A stretch of 64,000 nt of DNA from Mytilus californianus (lineage: Eukaryota; Mollusca; Bivalvia; Mytilida; Mytilidae). The first letter of the stretch is position 1. The number at the start of each line of letters is the position of its first letter. Both the position numbers and the translations under genes were made by a program. The notes under the pieces were generated by a model. It saw nothing but the letters and a program-made list of their open reading frames with translations. It did not search any database and was not told the origin of the DNA. Below are positions 58,816-64,000 of the stretch, piece by piece. The stretch lies in NCBI RefSeq assembly GCF_021869535.1, contig NW_026262593.1:70148322-70212321 (forward strand), in the 5' to 3' direction.

Positions 58816-61674
58816 TTTATTATGTTCACTCTCCCTAACCCTGGCTGAGGACAGGGAAAAAGAAGAAAGTGCTGGCAGCCTGCCGCCTGGAGTGCATGAT
58901 ACACCTGTCACTTTTTCAATGAATAAAGTTCAATAAACCCTTAATGTCATATCAGAAATAAAAAAAAAAAAATTAAAGGGAGCTTATTTTAATAGATATA
59001 AACCAGTTACCAAAGTTTTATGAAAACTGCTCAAAGCATTTTTAGGTGGATTTTCATTAAAATAAAAATCGGTTATTGATTTGGGGATGTATGGCGAGCG
59101 GGTGGGTGGGCGGGCTGCCAAACAGTGTCTGTTCATTTACATGAAAACATTTTTAAGAATTTTTTTCAAATTTAGATATGTTGTTTCCCGTGACTAAATG
59201 AAGGTCAAGTTCAATTTTCACGATTTTTAGCTTTTCTCGTTGTTCAGTTATAGCCCTTTCCCAAGATTTCAATTTTTGATGAATTAATCCATTTCTGTAC
59301 GAAGGGAAATAACTCATTTTTTAAAAGATTTTTTAAAAGACTTTGTATTAATGATAAATGACATTTCTGATTTTTTTTCTTTTCTTTGGTAAATTGTTTG
59401 AAGAATTTTGTGGTAGGTTTGTTTGTTATTCTGTATAAACTAATTTTCTGAATGGTATATATATATTTTTTTTATGAAGTGAACTCCTTTAATTAAATAA
59501 TAATCTATTTTTATTATAGGATATATTTCATTACATTTAAAGTTGTTGACATTGATCAAAGATAAGTTGCAGATCTGTATTAGTTTGTGACAAATGAAAG
59601 AAAAAATATTTGAAACTATTGATTATATTTGAATATAATTTGAAAATAGATATACATTGTGTTACATCATATCTAATTTTAGAGAACTAACAATCATATC
59701 TAATGTTAGAGTACTATGTTAAACCATATTTCTGTTCAAAGGGAAATAACTCAATCTATTCCATGAACACATGATAACATCAAAATTTCTTTATAACAAT
59801 TTTTTTTAATTCATGTGTGTTATGAAGGTAGATGTCACAGTTGTTATGTGGTATTTTATTTTTGTTGTGTGTTTAATGTTTAATTTTTACATGATCCTGT
59901 TTGGGGTTCAGATTTGCAAATATCATTTTCATTATTAATCAAAAATAATCTATTTTAAATATTCAATCACAATCCAAATTCAGAGCTGTTTTAAGCTTAA
60001 ATGTTGTGTCCATATTTGCTCAACTGTTCAGAGTTCGCCCTCTGAAGAAAAATCCGGTTTGCTGTCACTTGAGTCAGCCTCTTGTTGAGTTATTGTCTGA
60101 AAACTGGAAAATCCCTCCTTTTTATGAATGAAATCCCATAACTCAGAAATGTAAAATATAAAAGTTATAAAAATTGAATGGGAACTTATGTCAATAGATA
60201 TAAACAATTCACCAAAGCTTCATGAAAATTTGTTAAAGTGTTTTTGTCCAACATGTTGATGACAGATGGACGGACAGACAGCAGTAATATGTCCTGTAAA
60301 CAGGGTATAAAAACAGTAAAAAAATTGGATATATAGCAAATACTTAACTGATTATAGAGGGGTCTTAACCAACTGTTCTTAAGGATGTACTTTATGTGAA
60401 ATTAAAAAAATCTAGAATTTAAAAATTTATACTATAAGTCAGAGGAGCATTAGTTAAGGAACAAATACATCTTAGAAAATTGACTGGTTATGGAGCTCTT
60501 TTTCAAGATATTTATTTTTTATAAAATGGCGGGACAAGGTTGACTCAAACTTATACATTATATTTGCAATGGTATTATTGGGGTCTCAAATCGAAAGAAA
60601 AAAAATCTAGAATCTGCTTAAATTTTGGTAAATGACCTTTTATGAGCTATTGAAGTCTTATATGAAAAGAAAAATGGGTGTTATGGGGTAAAATATTTTA
60701 CCTTGTATTGTAGGAAAAAACCCTAAACCTGACCTTAGTACATCCTGAATGTAAGTCAGTAATTTTTTTATCAGTACATAATTATCTTCAGTCTAAGTAT
60801 ATGTCTTTTTCCAGATTTCATTTTTATTAAATATCAATTGATAGATGACTATAGTCTAAACCCTCTTTTCATGTGTACACAATTTGTATCCTAGTTGTGT
60901 AACAATTGTAATTGTTGGGCAGATCATCCATTGTTTAGTATTCACAGAAAATGATTCTTCCATTTTGAAATCATCTGATAATGCAATACTTAGATATTGT
61001 GGCAAAAGTCTATCATAAAATACACCTAAATTGTAAGTAAAATGTTCTTTTAAAAAAAGAAAATAATACTTTATAAATTGTTGCATTTGAAGCTTTCTTT
61101 CTTCTGAATTTACCTTTGTCAAGAAGGCTCATACTGAAAAAATTGAATGCCAGGGATGTATACTTTCTAAACATGTGAAGAGCTAAATGATCAAAAGGGG
61201 CCTAAAAGAATGAGGTCTTTAAAAAAACAAACATTCCAATTCCCTGAGACAAGGTTGTAAATTGCAACCTTGCCTGAGGGAGTTGGATGGAACATTTTTT
61301 TTTTTTTTTATATTATTTATGAATGGATCAAAATTAAAGAAGAAATTTGAAATGATGAATAATATCAAATTGCTCTTCAAAGTAATTCTAAATGATTGAA
61401 TATTTGAATGTGCTTTTGATTCAAATATTTTCGTGGATTAAGAAAAAAATGTCTTTTCATGGATATTTGATTTTGTAGTTTTACCAAAGTTTGCATACAA
61501 GCTTATAGAAAGTCTGTACTTCATTGAACATTTAAATTCGTGGTTCACCTGTATCTACAAAATCCACTAAAATTGATATCCCATGAATAAAATAATGAAT
61601 CCTAAGTACATACTCCAAAAGGGAGGTAACTCTGACAAATTGCTGTGTAATCTTGAAGACACTGAAATACTGTA

Positions 61675-61884
61675 TACTGTAAATTCAGAAATTATTGTGT
61701 GCATTTATTATTGCGATTTAGTCACTTTAGACTAAAATGCGATTTTAATTTTTGTGATATTGAGAAAAATCCTGTTTAATTCATATAAAAAATTTCAAAA
61801 TGCTAGTTTAAATTATTGCGATTATAACCCTGTCGCATTTTTCGCAATAATAAAAACATTGCAATAATTTCTGAATTCACAGTA
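61675..61884. mobile_element. Small TA-flanked TIR element, copy 2
   Basis: TACTGTAAATTCAGAAATTA at the left and TTTCTGAATTCACAGTA at the right, with TATTGCGA/TCGCAATAATAA inside. Directly followed by a MITE at 61892. Confidence 0.75.
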
Positions 61885-61891
61885 GTTATAA

Positions 61892-62035
61892 CAGGGGCGG
61901 ATCCAGCCATTTTAAAATTTGGGTTCCAACCCATGATAAAGGGGGGGTTCCAACCATATGTCCCCATTCAAAAGCATTGATCGTCAAAAAAGGGGGGTTA
62001 CAACCCCCCGGAACTCCCCCCAGGGGCTGCCACTG
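61892..62035. mobile_element. CAGNGGCGGATCCAG MITE
   Basis: CAGGGGCGGATCCAG left, GGCTGCCACTG right, flanked by GTTATAA on both sides (61885-61891, 62036-62042). Confidence 0.8.
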
Positions 62036-62249
62036 GTTATAACCATTATCTGCAAGGATTGAATATCAATTATGTTTTTCAGCAATCAAGAATAGATAAT
62101 TATCGATTATGTTTTTGGTCCTATTGGCTTACACTATAAACCTTTCATAACCCAGGAGAAGGACACTTACACCAGTCTGTTTCTTTGATATATTGGTTAG
62201 TTCCGAGTGTTTAATTAGTTTTGTTATGAGAAATCTGACTGTGTATATA

Positions 62250-62560
62250 AAAAGAAGATGTGGTATGATTGCAAATGAGACAACTCTCCACAATAGACCA
62301 AATGATACAGAAATTAACAACTATAGGTCACCGTATGGCCTTCAACAATGAGCAAAGCCCATAACGCATAGTCAGCTATAAAAAGGCCCCAAAATGACAA
62401 ATGTTAAACAATTCAAACGAGAAAACTAACGGCCTAATTTATGTATAAAATAATGAACGAAAAACAAATATGATGTACAGCAACAAACGACAACCACTGA
62501 GTTACAGGTTCCTGACTTGGGACAGGCACATACAGAATGTGGCGGGGTTAAACTAGTATA
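62250..62560 (-). repeat. Dispersed repeat family A, minus orientation
   Basis: AAGAAGATGTGGTATGATTG through GTTCCTGACTTGGGACAGGC. Confidence 0.8.
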
Positions 62561-62826
62561 TGTGTATATCCATTCCAATATGATTTCTTTAAGTCCAAAA
62601 CAGGCTTATCATATGGTGATGTCAGGCGGATGGATAGGAGAAGAAAAATGTGTACTTAGTTTATGTAACCAACTCCTCCTACAGTTTTATCAACCCAGAT
62701 CCCTGAAACTTCACAGGACAATTACACATATGTTGAAGTTATGCACCTGCTATTAAGGAATTGTTTAAGGAAATTTTTTCTCATTTTTTCAGACTTTGGA
62801 ACTTAACTCATTTTTCAAACATTTAA

Positions 62827-63095
62827 ATATAAAAATAAGGAGGTGAGGTATGACTGCCAATGAAACAACTTTCCACCAAAGTTCAAATAAAGTAATTGTA
62901 AGCAATTATAGGCAACCTTACGGCCTTCAACAATGAGAAAAACCCACACCATATAGTTGGCTATAAAAGGCTCCGACAAGAAAAATATGAAACAATTCAA
63001 TTGAGAAAACTAACGACCTAATTTATATCCAAAACAATTGACGAAAAACAAATCTGACAGACATGAACCAACGACAACCACTGAACTACAGGCTC
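62827..63095 (-). repeat. Dispersed repeat family A, minus orientation, second copy
   Basis: AATAAGGAGGTGAGGTATGA through CAACCACTGAACTACAGGCT, 270 bp from the previous copy and in the same orientation. Confidence 0.8.
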
Positions 63096-63134
63096 AGTAA
63101 AGAGCATTCTTCATTGTTTAAGAAACATTCTGCT

Positions 63135-63325
63135 GACCCTGGCCATTTGAGTCTTTGAGATCACCCCCAGTTTTTGGTGGGATTCGTGTTGCTCAGCCTT
63201 TAGTTTTCTATTTGTGTTTTGTGTACTGTTGTTTGTCTGTTGGTCTTTTTCTTTTTTAGCCATGGCGTTGTCAGTTTATTTTCGACTTAAGAATTTGAAT
63301 GTCCCTCTGGTGTCTTTTGCCTAGA
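63135..63325 (-). repeat. Dispersed repeat family B, minus orientation
   Basis: GAGATCACCCCCAGTTTTTG, CATGGCGTTGTCAGTTTATT, GAATGTCCCTCTGGTGTCTT. Confidence 0.8.
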
Positions 63326-64000
63326 TCTCTTTTGATCTCTTTTTTTCTCAATTCAATTTCAATTTTCTTCTCTTTATCCATTCACCTAGCTGTAAAAGAC
63401 CTTATTATAACCACTATAAATATTTTCACACCAAGATGACAAAAGGATAAATCAATTTTTGGTGTATATAATCAAATCACTTTTCAATCTGATTAATATT
63501 TACATACTTTTAAGTATATAATAATAGGTGCAAACAAATAAATAATGATTTGACCCTAAGGCTGGGTTAAAAATGTTAAAGAAACATGTATGTGTCTAAA
63601 TTACATAAATTTTGTAATGTTTACAACATAAACATGGTTTCAAGGACATAAAAATGCAATTTGGATTTTTAAATTCTTGAGAATATGATGTGCGGTGAGT
63701 TGAATTTAATTTTATGTTCAATTTACGTTTAGGTTTCTCAAAATAGTTGAATTGATTTTTTGGTTCAAATTTTTGTATACTTTAGTATATATGTACATGT
63801 ATATATACATTGTGGTTTCTCAAAATGATTGAATGGTTTTTGGTTCAGATTTTTAAATATTAAAAAAAAAAATCTACACATGAGTTGCAAAATAACCACA
63901 GTTACAATTCAAAGATTTTATTTGCGTAAAATAACTGTAAAATAAAAATACCTGCACTTAACCGCATATAAATGAGCAGCCTTGAATAGAAATTGACCTT

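Larger units (their letters stand above)
43004..64000. other. Repeat-rich DNA without a supportable gene
   Basis: Read on both strands, I found no splice-flanked coding segment of a protein family I know. Stretches outside the listed repeats (for example 46.1-46.6, 47.3-48.8, 49.2-50.5, 55.7-56.3, 57-58.6, 59-61.6 and 63.3-64.0 kb) show only AT-rich sequence and scattered GTTATCTCCC-type words. It could be intron of a gene on either side. Confidence 0.5.

Overview
The window is nuclear DNA from a bivalve mollusc, most likely a marine mussel (Mytilus or a close relative). It is AT-rich, has long GT-AG introns, and is filled with mussel-type dispersed repeats, a tRNA-derived SINE and several small DNA transposons. 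I see no bacterial, viral or organellar genes.

The one gene I can reconstruct lies on the minus strand from about 31.9 kb down past the left edge. It encodes an ABCB-family full transporter (P-glycoprotein / multidrug-resistance type, ABCB1-like). Seventeen coding exons were assembled by hand, and every splice phase agrees. They encode the cytoplasmic N-terminus, transmembrane domain 1 (six helices, three N-glycosylation sequons in the first extracellular loop), a complete nucleotide-binding domain 1 (A-loop Tyr, Walker [11 protein letters not shown]-loop, LSGGQ, Walker B LLLDE, SALD, H-loop His) and the start of the linker. That is about 695 residues. The second half must lie to the left of base 1. 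Two alternative first coding exons (31826-31923 and 23535-23749) both end in phase 2 and both splice in frame to the 40-bp exon at 22152-22191, which implies two promoters and two different charged N-termini.

The most unusual local structure is in the introns of this gene. Three exons (9478-9594, 12669-12840, 6343-6453) are each followed, in transcript order, by degenerate tandem copies of exon sequence. In the first two cases the copies carry the 5' splice site. A 42-bp minisatellite of about 23 units (7778-8749), just downstream of exon 8816-8891, has a sense-strand GTAAGT in most units. The gene therefore holds several intronic arrays of splice-donor-like sequence next to real donors. I regard this as the best candidate for undescribed biology here; any functional role is inference. 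A hAT-type element is also inserted with its target-site duplication 10 bp past a splice donor (10572-11608).

Region by region: 1-23.8 kb holds the exon-dense part of the gene. 23.8-31.8 kb is the first intron of the long isoform, with a reverse-transcriptase relic (26.1-26.9 kb) and a 1.43-kb TIR element (30296-31723). 31.8-32.2 kb is the distal first exon and its putative promoter. 32.2-42.6 kb is upstream DNA dense with repeats (SINE with perfect 14-bp duplication, LINE relic, tandem arrays, nested MITEs). 42.6-43.0 kb has E-boxes and a weak candidate first exon on the plus strand. 43-64 kb shows no gene I can support, only dispersed repeats, several hairpin-headed tandem-array elements and MITEs.

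All calls were made by eye and from recall of protein families. No alignment, splice predictor or database search was run.
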